From the NCBI GenBank assembly GCA_037045355.1, contig JBAOHO010000021.1, positions 1 to 64,000 of the forward strand: a stretch of 64,000 nt of DNA, in the 5' to 3' direction. This document shows, piece by piece, positions 42,541 through 52,024 of the stretch; within the stretch, counting starts at the first letter, position 1; the number at the start of each line of letters is the position of its first letter. The position numbers and the translations under genes were made by a program. The notes beneath the pieces are model-generated. The model worked only from the letters and a program-made list of their open reading frames with translations, was not told the DNA's origin and searched no databases. Origin of the DNA: Candidatus Nanopelagicales bacterium (GTDB lineage Bacteria; Actinomycetota; Actinomycetes; S36-B12; GCA-2699445).

Positions 42541-45069
42541 TCATCGCACCGGGGTGAGTTCCAGATCGAGGCTCACGTCCGACGACCCGGGCTGATGCTG
42601 GTGCAGTTCCACCGCCACGACATTGCGCCCGGGCAGCAGCGCGTCGTCCGGGACCACGATGCTGTTCCAGCGGGACTCCTGCGAGCCTGCCACCGCTGTG
42701 AGGGCTTGAGTCGTCGACGTGATCGGTCCGTCGGGAAGATTGAAGCGCCAGATCTCCTGCCCGTTGAGGAACACCACTGCCCCGTCATCCACCAGCGCGC
42801 GCAGCCTCACGGAACGGACATCCGAGACTGAGTCGCCCGCTTCGAACGCGGTTCGGAAGTAGGAGGTGATCGGCTTGTCGGAGGAAGACGTCCCGTAACT
42901 GAGCAGGGTCGCCTCGTCGCCATCGCCGTATCCCAGCTGCGCAGCGCCGACCCGCCACGCGCTGTCGTCGAATGACCTGTCGTCCCAGCCGGGACCTGTC
43001 GCCGCCCCTCCGTCGAGGTACCGCCACGGTGAGCCGGCTGCGACGTAATCAGGCGTCGGTGTGGGGGCGTTGTGTTCCGTCGGGCTGTCGGTGGGGTCGC
43101 CGGGGGTGTCGTCGTGAGTCGTCGCGGTGACGAACGCGTCGAAACTGATGTCCGATGAACTGGCACTCGCGTTGTGGACTTCGATGGCGAGCTGATTGGG
43201 CCCGGGTCTCAGGGAACTGACCGGGAGCGCGATCGACTGATACGTCATCTCGGAGGTACCGAAGACTCCTGACGCGGCAACCGTGTCGTTGGTGACCGGT
43301 CCTGATGGCATGTTGGTTCGCGTCAGTTCGGAGCCATTGAGATGCACCACGGCTCCGTCGTCGACCAGTAGACGCAGAGTCGCCGAGATGAGATTCGTGG
43401 GGTCGGATACCGAGAACTTCGTGCGGAAGTAGTGGGTCACCCCTTTGGGCGATATGACCGTGTCCTCGCCCCCGTCGCCGTAACCGAACTCGCCGACACC
43501 CGTCGCCCACGACGACTGGTCGAACCCGAGCGTTGTCCAGTCGGATCCCGGCGTGGTTCCCAGGGACAGAAACGCCCATGAGGCCCCTCGCTGCAGTAGC
43601 TGCGACTCCCCCGATTCGGTGGTCACGGTAATCGCGCGGGAGGGAGCGCTGACGTTGCCCGCGGAGTCGAGGGCCTCGACCGTGTACGTGTGGGTGGCGC
43701 CCGCCACCACGGTGCGGTCCTTGAAGGTGGTCCCGGCTGGGTTGCCGATCACGACGCCGTCGCGCCGGACCCGGTAGTGGATGGTGGCGACGTCATCGAC
43801 AGCTGCCGCCCACGAAAGTGTCACCTGGTCCGAGAGCGCGGCGGGGATCCGGAGACTGCCGGGTGCCTGGGGAGCGGCGAGATCCGGCGGATCCGCAACC
43901 ACGGGGAATGACACGAACTTGCCGACCGCAGTCGACCCGACGGTCGTGAACTGCCCACAGGCGCGCAGCATCCCCCCATCGAGCAGCAGTTGCCAGACGC
44001 CAGATCCCCCGACGAGAGCGGTGGTGAGGTCAGGGAGGACTCCACCGGTGCGCGCATCGAGCACGACAACTCCCGCGCGAGGGACACCGCCCACGGCATC
44101 AGCGAAGTGTCCCGCTGCATACAACTTGGTGCCGTCACGCAGCACGGACGTGAAGTCGCCGTCACCACCCGTCCACCACCGCTGGGCCCCGGTCTGCGGG
44201 TCCAGTGACACGATGCGACCACCAGGGCCACCTTGAGCCAGGTAGATCGAGTCGGGAGTTGCCAAGATGTCCCAGACATCGCAGGGGTTGGTGCTGTCCT
44301 GGCAGGTGCTGCCGGACGTCCACGGCATCAGCGCTCCACTCGCGCGGTCGACTTTGGCGACGTGGTCCCGAGGGACACCGCCGATCGCGCTGAAGTACCC
44401 GCCGACATAGATCCCGTCGTCGTTCACGTCCTCGACTCCCGTGCCGCCGGCCACGGTGACGAGCCCGGCCGTCACCTTCGGGTCCCACGTCCGCAGCGCA
44501 CCGGTCGCCGGATCCACCTCGGCGCCGTTGCCCCGACCGACTCCGTTCACCTTCCAGAACGTGCCGACCAGGTACAGCCGCCCGTCGATGACCCGAATCT
44601 GACGAACGGTCGAGTTGGCGTTGGCGATGAATGGGGTGGCCGTCCCGGTGGCCGCCGACAGCGCGGCTGCGTTGGTGCGCGCAGCCCCTCCGACCGACGT
44701 GAAGGTTCCACCGACGTAGACCGTGTCCCCGTCCGCGGAGGCGGCGACGGTGCGAACACCCGCTCCGTTCGGGTTGGGGTTCCACGGCAGGAGTTCGCCC
44801 GTCGTCGCGCTGATGGCGGCCAGGCGGTTGCGGGTGACCGTCTGGCCCGTCGGTGAGCGCATGCTCGTGAAGGTGCCGCCCAGAACGATCATGTCCCCTA
44901 CCCGGGCCTGGGAGTAGGCGATGCCGTTGGCGGGTCGCCACGATGTGGTGGGGCTCTTGTCATCCACCAGCGCGACTGCGGGTGGGGCTGTGGTGACCCC
45001 GATAAGACCCAGACTTGCGATGATCAGTAGCGTCACGAACCGCGTCAAGGCAGCACTCAGCGTAGTCAT
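42541..45069 (-). CDS. large secreted beta-propeller / fibronectin-III / beta-sandwich protein
   Basis: An 842-residue exported protein. Order: signal peptide (LTRFVTLLIIASLGLIGVTT), a repeated-blade region to about residue 400 with recurring VYVGGTFTSVGG, IYVGGYFSAIGG and LYAAGHFADAVGG (delta-60-repeat/DUF5122-like beta-propeller), one fibronectin type III domain (APQAPGSLRIPAALSDQVTL to AITVT), then two similar domains of about 150 residues. Each begins W-x-(F/Y)-L, contains FGYGDGGED or LGYGDGDEA, then YFRT, VDDGAVV-LNG and a final LAIEVHN/VAVELHQ. These look like galactose-binding-type sandwiches. It has no membrane anchor, so it is probably a surface or extracellular matrix protein. The ATG 45069 has GGGGAACA upstream. 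Confidence 0.85.
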   Translation of the reverse strand: MTTLSAALTRFVTLLIIASLGLIGVTTAPPAVALVDDKSPTTSWRPANGIAYSQARVGDMIVLGGTFTSMRSPTGQTVTRNRLAAISATTGELLPWNPNPNGAGVRTVAASADGDTVYVGGTFTSVGGAARTNAAALSAATGTATPFIANANSTVRQIRVIDGRLYLVGTFWKVNGVGRGNGAEVDPATGALRTWDPKVTAGLVTVAGGTGVEDVNDDGIYVGGYFSAIGGVPRDHVAKVDRASGALMPWTSGSTCQDSTNPCDVWDILATPDSIYLAQGGPGGRIVSLDPQTGAQRWWTGGDGDFTSVLRDGTKLYAAGHFADAVGGVPRAGVVVLDARTGGVLPDLTTALVGGSGVWQLLLDGGMLRACGQFTTVGSTAVGKFVSFPVVADPPDLAAPQAPGSLRIPAALSDQVTLSWAAAVDDVATIHYRVRRDGVVIGNPAGTTFKDRTVVAGATHTYTVEALDSAGNVSAPSRAITVTTESGESQLLQRGASWAFLSLGTTPGSDWTTLGFDQSSWATGVGEFGYGDGGEDTVISPKGVTHYFRTKFSVSDPTNLISATLRLLVDDGAVVHLNGSELTRTNMPSGPVTNDTVAASGVFGTSEMTYQSIALPVSSLRPGPNQLAIEVHNASASSSDISFDAFVTATTHDDTPGDPTDSPTEHNAPTPTPDYVAAGSPWRYLDGGAATGPGWDDRSFDDSAWRVGAAQLGYGDGDEATLLSYGTSSSDKPITSYFRTAFEAGDSVSDVRSVRLRALVDDGAVVFLNGQEIWRFNLPDGPITSTTQALTAVAGSQESRWNSIVVPDDALLPGRNVVAVELHQHQPGSSDVSLDLELTPVR

Positions 45070-45261
45070 TGTTCCCCCGATTCTTCGAAGTCCCCCCTGG
45101 AACCCCAATTTGCCTCACTGAGAGTAGGGCATGGGAAGTGCTCGGCTCAACGGTGAGGGTTCCGCGTCAGGGCGGGACCCCGCTTCGCAGTGCGCCGGCA
45201 CGATCCCAGGCGCTTGAGATCTGCGCACATGTCACGGCAATGGACTCACACCGACACCCAA

Positions 45262-45315
45262 AGCAACCGAGAGGCACCTGAGTGCAACCGAGAGGGCACT
45301 GAGCGCAACCGAGAA
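45262..45315. repeat. imperfect tandem array, about 21-bp unit, 3 copies
   Basis: The core GCAACCGAGAGGGCACTGAG is repeated with changes at 45262, 45283 and 45304. Confidence 0.7.
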
Positions 45316-45436
45316 GTGGTCATGGCGACACCTGGACATGAGTCGACGTCTGCTGGGAACACCCGGTCGGGGTCGTTCCCGGGGATCGCATCAAGACCCA
45401 ACCGGGAACGGCAGGAATCCGACTCGCCACGGGGCT

Positions 45437-45508
45437 GAACGCACACGGGGATCGGAACGCACACGGGGATCGGAACGCACACGGGGATCGGAACGCACAC
45501 GGGGGATG
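45437..45508. repeat. tandem array, 18-bp unit, 4 copies, ending in a ribosome-binding site
   Basis: GAACGCACACGGGGATCG is perfect at 45437, 45455 and 45473; the fourth copy (45491) turns into GGGGGATG then GGAGGGGG, the ribosome-binding site of the gene at 45523. Confidence 0.9.
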
Positions 45509-45522
45509 TAGGAGGGGGATGT

Positions 45523-46662
45523 ATGAGCAAGCCCGCAGTACTGCACGTGACCCAAGCTGTCGGCGACGAGTCGCAGACCGTCGGCGGCGTGGCAGTCGTC
45601 ATGTTGGATCAAGTCCAGGACCTGGTGGCCGGCGGCTGGGATGTCACAGTGGCCGGACCCGACCACGGGCGCCTGCCGGATGACGTCACCAGCAGGGGGG
45701 CGACCTTCGCACGTTGGCATGCCGATCGCGAACCGGGTCCCTCCGTGGCCCGCGAATCCCGTGAGCTGCGGCGGGTCCTGGCGCGGGTCGACCCTGGCGT
45801 CATCCACTTGCACAGCAGCAAGGCCGGTCTCGTGGGTCGAGCCGTGACGCGGGGCAAGGTGCCGACCATTTTCAGCCCGCACGCCTGGAGTTTCCACCAC
45901 GCGCGCAGTGCGACCATGCGCGCTGCGGTTCGATCGTGGGAACGATCAGCCGCACGGTGGGCCGACGTGATTCTGTGTGTCAGCGAGGCCGAACGCGGCA
46001 TCGGAATCCGGGCCGGTGTCCAAGGCCGCTTCGAGGTCCTGTCCAACACCGTCAATCTTCCCGCCCCCTCGATCACGCGCGAACGGGCGCGCAGTCTGGT
46101 GCTAGGCGGAATCGGTGCCGACACCCCACTCGCCGTATGCATCGGACGGCTGACTGCTCAGAAGGGGCAGGACATTCTGCTGCGAGCATGGCCACGTGTC
46201 GTCGCCCAGGTGCCGACAGCTCGCCTGGTGATCGTGGGAAGCGGCCCCGATCAGGACGCCCTGCGCCACCTTGCCCCGGACGATGTGGTCTTCGTGCCCG
46301 CAGTGCCCCGCGATCAGGTTCCGACGTGGACGGTCGCGGGCGACGTCATGGTGTTCCCCTCCCGCTGGGAAGGACAGTCGATCGGCGTGCTGGAGAGTCT
46401 CAACCTGGGACGTCCGGTGGTTGTCAGCGACTGCGCGGGAATGGCAGAGGCACTTGCAGGAGGACGCGGGACCATGGTGTCGGTCGGAGACGAACCCGCG
46501 TTGGCGGCTGCTGTTGTCCCGTACCTGAGGGATCGAGCCTGGGCTGCGGAACAGGGGCGGTTGGCTGCCCTGGACTATCGGCTGGTGCACGGTGAACGGC
46601 GCCGAGTCAACCAGCAGCGCTATCGCGAGCTGGTCGCCGGGCTGGCCGATCGTCCGTCCTGA
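45523..46662 (+). CDS. GT4-family glycosyltransferase
   Basis: A 379-residue GT-B enzyme. N-terminal GGVAVVMLDQVQDLVAGGWDV is the acceptor-domain start, HLHSSKAGLVGR the middle block, CIGRLTAQKGQDILLRAW the start of the donor domain, and PSRWEGQSIGVLES carries the E-x7-E motif that contacts the nucleotide sugar. Probably adds a sugar to a lipid-linked intermediate of the surface polysaccharide; donor and linkage are unknown. Strong GGAGGGGG lies a few bases upstream of ATG 45523. It is the first gene of the cluster. Confidence 0.92.
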   Translation: MSKPAVLHVTQAVGDESQTVGGVAVVMLDQVQDLVAGGWDVTVAGPDHGRLPDDVTSRGATFARWHADREPGPSVARESRELRRVLARVDPGVIHLHSSKAGLVGRAVTRGKVPTIFSPHAWSFHHARSATMRAAVRSWERSAARWADVILCVSEAERGIGIRAGVQGRFEVLSNTVNLPAPSITRERARSLVLGGIGADTPLAVCIGRLTAQKGQDILLRAWPRVVAQVPTARLVIVGSGPDQDALRHLAPDDVVFVPAVPRDQVPTWTVAGDVMVFPSRWEGQSIGVLESLNLGRPVVVSDCAGMAEALAGGRGTMVSVGDEPALAAAVVPYLRDRAWAAEQGRLAALDYRLVHGERRRVNQQRYRELVAGLADRPS

Positions 46663-46705
46663 AGTCCGAGTCGCTCGCGAGGGCGCAGCTCACGGTCTCG
46701 ATGAA

Positions 46706-46800
46706 GCCGCTCAGCGATCGAGGAGCCGCTCAGCGATCGAGGTGCCGCTCAGCGATCGAGGTGCCGCTCAGCGATCGAGGTGCCGCTCAGCGATCGAGAA
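46706..46800. repeat. tandem array, 19-bp unit, 5 copies, built from the end of a gene
   Basis: GCCGCTCAGCGATCGAGGT at 46706, 46725, 46744, 46763 and 46782. The last copy is the 3' end of the convergent phosphotransferase gene: on the minus strand each unit contains CTCGATCGCTGA, encoding Leu-Asp-Arg-stop. So the array duplicates that gene's last codons and stop. Confidence 0.92.
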
Positions 46801-47641
46801 GTTGGGACAGGTAGTCAGGCCACTGCCGCACCATCGCCCGGGCGTGGTTCAGGTCGACCGCGTCGCGCTGCCTCGTCGGGGCCGCGAGGTTCTCGCCGAG
46901 CAAACGCAGCACCAAATACTCGCCGAGCACGGCGACGTGCTGTCGCTGCTCGCCGTCCAGTGGGGCTGTGATGGCGGTCCATGCGGTCCGGCGGTCCACC
47001 GGGTCCAACAGAGTCGACCAGAGCCGGAGATGATCGGTGAACCGAGGCGCGTCACCGATGAACTCCCAGTCGACGACCTGCACCGATGGCGAGTCGGCCA
47101 GCACATTGCGTCGGTAGTAGTCCCCATGAGTCAGCGTCCGGTCGGGGAGACTGTGCGCGGCGGCCCGGGCTCGCCGCAGCCGAGGAAGGGACAGCCCGCC
47201 CCGGGTCTGGCGGGTCACGCGACTCGGGAGAGTGCGTCGTGACCCCCGCCAGTTGGCCGGCGCAGCGGTCAGATGCGGGGCGGTGCAGCGGCTGATCAAG
47301 TCGGCAACGCGCAGCCCTTCGATCACGTAGCGTGACCCTCTCGGATCCCCGGCCGTGATGTAGTCGGCGACGAACCAAGAGTCGTCCTCCGCGGCCGCTC
47401 GTACTGTCGGCACCGGGATTCCCTGCTCCGCAGCCCATTGCCGACACTCCCGCTCCACGGTGATCCGACTGCGTCCGGCCGATGTCACGGCAACGGTCAA
47501 CACCGAATCGGGTGATCGGAAGCGCCGAAGCGGTGTCGGCGGACCGGGTTTCGCCCAGTAACGGAACCGGGCGGTATCGAGGCCGCCAGCCGCGAAAGCC
47601 GACTTGACCGCCCGGCTCTGAGCTCGTGTGAGAGAAGTCAT
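46787..47641 (-). CDS. APH/choline-kinase-like phosphotransferase
   Basis: A 284-residue kinase-fold protein. RTLTHGDYYRRNVLAD is the catalytic loop (His-Gly-Asp and Asn), VQVVDWEFIGDAPRFTDHLRL carries the metal-binding Asp. The N-lobe lysine region (ITVERECRQWAAEQGIPVP) is less clear. It probably phosphorylates a sugar or small alcohol. It runs against the polysaccharide genes. ATG 47641 was chosen over an upstream in-frame ATG at 47689 because TSLTRAQSRAVKSAF starts the fold. The stop lies in the first unit of the tandem array above. Confidence 0.82.
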   Translation of the reverse strand: MTSLTRAQSRAVKSAFAAGGLDTARFRYWAKPGPPTPLRRFRSPDSVLTVAVTSAGRSRITVERECRQWAAEQGIPVPTVRAAAEDDSWFVADYITAGDPRGSRYVIEGLRVADLISRCTAPHLTAAPANWRGSRRTLPSRVTRQTRGGLSLPRLRRARAAAHSLPDRTLTHGDYYRRNVLADSPSVQVVDWEFIGDAPRFTDHLRLWSTLLDPVDRRTAWTAITAPLDGEQRQHVAVLGEYLVLRLLGENLAAPTRQRDAVDLNHARAMVRQWPDYLSQLLDR

Positions 47642-47775
47642 GGCGCCAATGGTCCTTGTTTGTTGGGCCCCACCGCTACTGAGTGTCATGGTGGGGCGAG
47701 AAACATTGTGAGTCAGGACGGGGATCCCGACCTGGTGTCGAGCCCGCGACGCGGGCCGCTTCCGGAAGGTAAGGC

Positions 47776-48435
47776 ATGACTCGCGTTCGTCGGTGGCGCA
47801 CTGCTGCCCTCATGTCCGTCGGGGTGTTCCTCGTCGCGCTCGTGGGGTCGGTCTTCTATGCGCGGTCATTGCCGCCGCAACACACTGCAACCGCCGTTGT
47901 GCAGTTCAGCCCCAGGGCGACCAAGAACGGTGGCGTGGTCGGGGGCGAGACCGTGGCCTCGACCGCGGCGGGCTACGTGGCATTCATGGGTGCTCCCGCC
48001 ACGATTCAGGCCGTCGGTGACGACATCGGCAGTGAACCGGCCACCCTCAAGGCGGGACTGAGGGTCACGCTGCTTCCGACGACCACGACGGTAACCGTGG
48101 AGTACACCGCCGCGGATGCGGAAGCGGCGGCGACCGGGGCCAACGCGATGGCGGCCGCGGCAGTGGCTCGGGCGAAGTCGGACGATCTGGTGACTGCGTC
48201 GGAGTTGGCATCGGCCGCACCGCCCTTGAACCCGTCCGGTCCACAGCGACTGGCGATACTCGCGGCCGGCCTGGTCCTCGCGGTTCTGCTGGCAGGTCTG
48301 GTCGTCGTCGTCATGGTAGTCATCCCTTCACGCCGCTGGACCGTCACCCAGTGGCTCGACCGGCATGACCCGGACTCCCCCGGCAGGAGTCCTCGGTGCG
48401 GGGATCTTCATGGGGCCAAGCGGGCCGAGTGCTGA
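47776..48435 (+). CDS. Wzz-type chain-length/export regulator of polysaccharide
   Basis: A 219-residue protein with two flanking membrane helices: residues 10-30 (ALMSVGVFLVALVGSVFYA) and about 160-182 (LAILAAGLVLAVLLAGLVV). Between them is a periplasmic-type region with VVQFSPRATKNGGVVGGETV and repeated Ala-rich helices, the layout of Wzz/YveK capsule co-polymerases. There is no tyrosine-kinase domain. The last 25 residues after the second helix are unusual. TGATG overlap links it to the next gene. Confidence 0.75.
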   Translation: MTRVRRWRTAALMSVGVFLVALVGSVFYARSLPPQHTATAVVQFSPRATKNGGVVGGETVASTAAGYVAFMGAPATIQAVGDDIGSEPATLKAGLRVTLLPTTTTVTVEYTAADAEAAATGANAMAAAAVARAKSDDLVTASELASAAPPLNPSGPQRLAILAAGLVLAVLLAGLVVVVMVVIPSRRWTVTQWLDRHDPDSPGRSPRCGDLHGAKRAEC

Positions 48436-49643
48436 TGCCTGGGCTCAGTCGGCTGCGGGTCGTCATCGTGACTCCCAAGGGATTCCTGGGTGGGGCGGAG
48501 CGTTGGCTGCTCGCCGTGCTGGACGCGACCTCCCGACTGCAGATCGAAGTCATGTGTCTCGCAGACGGACCCCTCGTCGGGCATTTGCGCGAGCGGGGCA
48601 TCGCCGTCACGGTCGTGCCGACCGGGCCATCCCCGGCCGACATGGCCCGGTCGTCACGACGCCTGCACCGAATCATGCGGTCGGCCGATCCTGACGTCGT
48701 ACTGGCCAATGGGATCAAGGCCGCCGTCACTGCGCTGCCCGTTACCCGGCTACTGGGCATCCCTGGCGTCTGGGTACGACACGATCCCAACTACGACTCG
48801 ACGCTCGGCGTCGCAGCAGCCCGGCTGGCACGCCGGGTGATCGTGGTGGCACCCCCGACCGCCACCGAGGAGCGCCGGTTCCGCCCGACGTTCATTCCGC
48901 CGCCACTCCTCGCCGAGCCGCTGTCGCGCACAGATGCTGTCGCGCATCTCCAGGCGCTGGGAGTGCCCGACGACGGCAGGAAACGCGTGGGGATGTTCTG
49001 TCGCCTCGCGCAGTACAAGGGGGTCGACGTGGCCATCCGGGCGCTCGCGCGTGCTCCCTCCTGGCGGCTCGTGATCGCCGGGGTCGTCGACCCGGGTGAG
49101 CGTGACGACGAGGAACTGCGACTTCGGGAACTGGCTCAGGATGTCGGAGTCGACGACCGCGTCACCTGGTTGGGGGAAGTGCCCAAGCGCCGGTTCGCTC
49201 GCGGCGGGACTTGACGCTGTCGCGATGCTGACCCGATCCGGAGTGCCCGGATACCCCGACGCAGAGGGTTTCGGGATGACTCTGGTGGAGGCGTACGCAG
49301 CCGGGATCCCCGTGATCGCGGACCCCCGGACTGTTCCTCCGTTGCGGGTGCCGGAGTACGCGGGCGGCGCCATCGAGGTGGACGCCACCGATCCGGCTGC
49401 GGTCGCGCAGGCACTGGCCACGGTTTGTGGGGCGACGCCGGCGGTCGGTCGCCGAACCGCGGCACTGGCCGCAGCCGCAGCACATCCCCGACCTGTCGAG
49501 GTGGCGCGTCGGCTGGTTGCCGTGATGGCTGAGGTCTCACATCGCCCCGGGGTCGGACACGTGGGCGGATCGGCGCTGACCACGGCCGACCCGCCCTCCC
49601 GAGGAGTTGGGCCGCTCAGCTGGAGCGGACGGGCCGCCCATGA
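48435..49643 (+). pseudogene. GT4-family glycosyltransferase, frameshifted near 49195
   Basis: It starts at ATG 48435 (MPGLSRLRVVIVTPKGFLGG), has GAERWLLAVLDAT, VLANGIKAAVTALP and VGMFCRLAQYKGVDVAIRAL, and reaches VTWLGEVPKRRFARGGT, where it stops at 49214. A different frame continues AVAMLTRSGVPGYPDAEGFG, then GMTLVEAYAAGIPVIADP (E-x7-E site) to about 49550. The original frame would then end at TGA 49641-49643, giving an ATGA overlap with the next gene. So one shift near 49195 and probably a second near 49550 are needed. Both halves are well conserved. Confidence 0.8.
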
Positions 49644-50602
49644 GTGTCGTGGCGACGGTGTTCAACGAGGGGCCGGAGGTGGAGCGCGCAGTCGGGGAAT
49701 GGCTGTCCTTGGCCAGATGTGACGACGAGGTCGTCGTCGTCGACGGGGGATCTCAGGACGACACCGTGGCCAGGCTGCGCAGGCTCTCACGACAGGACGC
49801 CCGTTTGCGGGTCATCGAGGCGCCAGGTGCCGGCATCTCCACCGGTCGCAACATCGGGATCAGAGCCGCCCGTCACGACTGGATCGCCGGTTCCGACGCT
49901 GGTTGCCGACCGGGGCCAACGTGGTTGGCGGGCCTGCGCGCAGCTGCGGCCAGCGGGGCGGCTGATCTGGTGACCGGCGTCTACGCCGCTGATCCGGGCC
50001 AACACCGCTTGTGGGAGACGGCACTGCGTGCGGTTGCCTATCCGCGACCGGAGGAGCTGCGACGGTCGACACCGTTGGTCTGTCTGTACGGGCGGTTGTT
50101 CGGCCGGGTATACGACGCGAGCCTTCCGACAGGCAGGTCGCTGGCACTGACCAAGGATGCCTGGCGATCTGTCGGTGGCTATCCCGAACACCTCGCCACC
50201 GGTGAGGATGTCACCTTCGGCAAGGCGATCGTGCGGATGGGCGGCCGAGCGGTTCTTGCCCAGGACGCCGTCGTCGTGTGGGGGCAGCGCGGATCCCTGC
50301 GAGCGAACCTGACCATGTTCTTCCGCTATGGCATCGGTGACGGCGAGTCCAGGGACTTCGTGCTCATCGCACGCAACAGCGCCCGCGGCGCCGCCTACAT
50401 CGTCGGTCCAGCGATGATGGCATCGCGACGTCTGCGCCCTCTGGCGCTGGCCGGTGCCGTTCTGTATCTGTCCTTGCCCATGAAACGAGCGCTGCTCGGA
50501 CCTCGGCCACTGGCCACCGCAGCGGTCGTCCCCGCGATCGCCGCCGCCCGTGACCTCAGCAAGGTCGTCGGGTGTCTCGTCGGAGTGAGCAGACGCCCAT
50601 GA
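49640..50602 (+). CDS. GT2-family glycosyltransferase with C-terminal membrane anchor
   Basis: A 320-residue enzyme. SVVATVFNEGPEVERAVGEW begins the GT-A fold, EVVVVDGGSQDDTVARLRRL is the nucleotide site, GISTGRNIGIRAARHDWIAG and SDAGCRPGPTWL contain the DxD-like metal position, and LATGEDVTFGKAIVRMGG is the acceptor end. Two hydrophobic segments near residues 255-285 may anchor it. ATG 49640 was chosen for homology; a weaker start lies 33 bp upstream. It is the third glycosyltransferase of the cluster. Confidence 0.88.
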   Translation: MSVVATVFNEGPEVERAVGEWLSLARCDDEVVVVDGGSQDDTVARLRRLSRQDARLRVIEAPGAGISTGRNIGIRAARHDWIAGSDAGCRPGPTWLAGLRAAAASGAADLVTGVYAADPGQHRLWETALRAVAYPRPEELRRSTPLVCLYGRLFGRVYDASLPTGRSLALTKDAWRSVGGYPEHLATGEDVTFGKAIVRMGGRAVLAQDAVVVWGQRGSLRANLTMFFRYGIGDGESRDFVLIARNSARGAAYIVGPAMMASRRLRPLALAGAVLYLSLPMKRALLGPRPLATAAVVPAIAAARDLSKVVGCLVGVSRRP

Positions 50603-50614
50603 TCTCCTGGCAGC

Positions 50615-52024
50615 GTGGCGAAGCCTGTCGTCTTCGTCTTCGTCTTCGTCTTCGTCGCAGTCGTCACGGTGTTCGCGGGCAGCATCCCGCTGTTCGGGCC
50701 GGTACCGGCACTCACGATGGTTCCCGCTCTGGTCGCCCTCGTGGCGATGGTTCGGTACCCGGTCGTGGCGGTTCTGATCCCGTTGGTCGTCGCGCCGGTG
50801 GCGTTTACTCCCATCCCCGGTGCAGCTGGCCTACGCGTCATCCACGTGGCGGTCGCAACCGCCGTCGGCGGTGTGGCACTCGGCTACTTCACCAGGCGGC
50901 TGAGCGTGCGGCCACCTGCGGTCCTGGGATGGGCGGCGGCCTTCGTGGCCTGCTTCGCCGTTGCCACCATGACGTCGGTCGACCCCGCCCAGAGTCTCCG
51001 GTCGTCGCTGAACCACCTCCTGGGGCTGGCGCTGGCTGCCAGTGCCGCTGTCGTCGTGCGGCAGACCCCGGCCAATCTCACCTGGGTTCTGCGTGGCTGG
51101 GTCGTCGCGGCCTCCGTGGTCATCGTCCCGGCCCTCCCCGCGGCACTGACCGCCACGGATCGGTTCGCGGGTGCCTTGATCGAGGGCCGGGTGCAAGGGG
51201 TCTTCTCTCAGCCCAACGACTTCGGTGAGTTCGGCATGTTCGCGGTCGTCATGGCTTGGGCCCTGTTCGCCGGATCCACCACTGCCACGGATCGCACACT
51301 CGCCATCGTCGGTGGAGTGGTGGGGGCGGCCGGTGTCGCAGTGTCGTTCTCACGGGGGACGTGGATGGGATTGGTCGCCGTTGTGGTCGTCGCGGTCGTT
51401 CTCGCGCCGCGGCTGTTGGGCCCTGTTGTCGTTGTGCTGACGACGTCGTTGCCAGTCGCCCTCGTTGGCGTCGCCACGGGCACGCCACCGTTTACGGCAC
51501 TGTCCGGACGTCTCACGGCGATGGTCTCGGGACCACAGAACCCCGAAGACGACCGCTCCGTGATTCATGAGCAGGCATGGCGACTGTTCCTGGACAACCC
51601 CGTCACCGGAACGGGCCCGGGGACCTTCCCTTCGGGTGCCTTCGAACCGGGCGCGGAACTCGTCCGGCGTCCCTACCTGCATGCTCACAGCGCACTTCTG
51701 ACCGGGGCCAGCGAATTGGGAATCGTCGGTGTTCTGGGGCTCTTGGGGTTCACCGTTGCCCTTGGCTTTGTCGTGTTGCGCACCCGGCGCGTCCTGCTGT
51801 CCTCCGGGCGCTTTTCGGCTGAGCCCGAATCCTCCCGGGTCGCCATTCTTGCGGCGGGGCTCATGGGCGTAGCCGTTCACGGCCTGGTGGACTTCGTCTA
51901 CACCAATCCGTACCTGATCCCGTTGGCCTGGTTCCAGGCCGGCCTCGTGGCCGGACTCTGCGCTGGGCTCGCGCACCGCTGGACGGGAGCTCCGGACCGG
52001 TCGCGTGACCGCGGTGTGCGCCCC
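50615..52024 (+). CDS. O-antigen ligase/polymerase-like membrane protein (Wzy_C)
   Basis: About 470 residues with 10-12 helices. SQPNDFGEFGMFAVVMAWAL, SFSRGTWMGLVAVVV and HEQAWRLFLDNPVTGTGPGTF, then RRPYLHAHSALLTGASELG, are the conserved parts of the Wzy_C/WaaL family that polymerises or ligates surface glycans. Start GTG 50615, or ATG 50599 in another frame (ATGA overlap). A hexamer repeat CTTCGT lies at 50635-50659. There is no stop in frame before the flippase ATG at 52025; a +1 shift would end it at TGA 52006-52008. So the C-terminus is uncertain. Confidence 0.85.

Larger units (their letters stand above)
45070..45522. other. 453-bp divergent gap with two tandem arrays
   Basis: It separates the secreted protein gene from the polysaccharide cluster. 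No gene is supported. It holds arrays at 45262-45315 and 45437-45508 and must hold both divergent promoters. The second array ends at the ribosome-binding site of the first glycosyltransferase. Confidence 0.6.

Noticed and set aside
45437..46800. Tandem arrays considered as CRISPR
   Set aside because: Units are directly adjacent with no spacers, and no cas genes are present.
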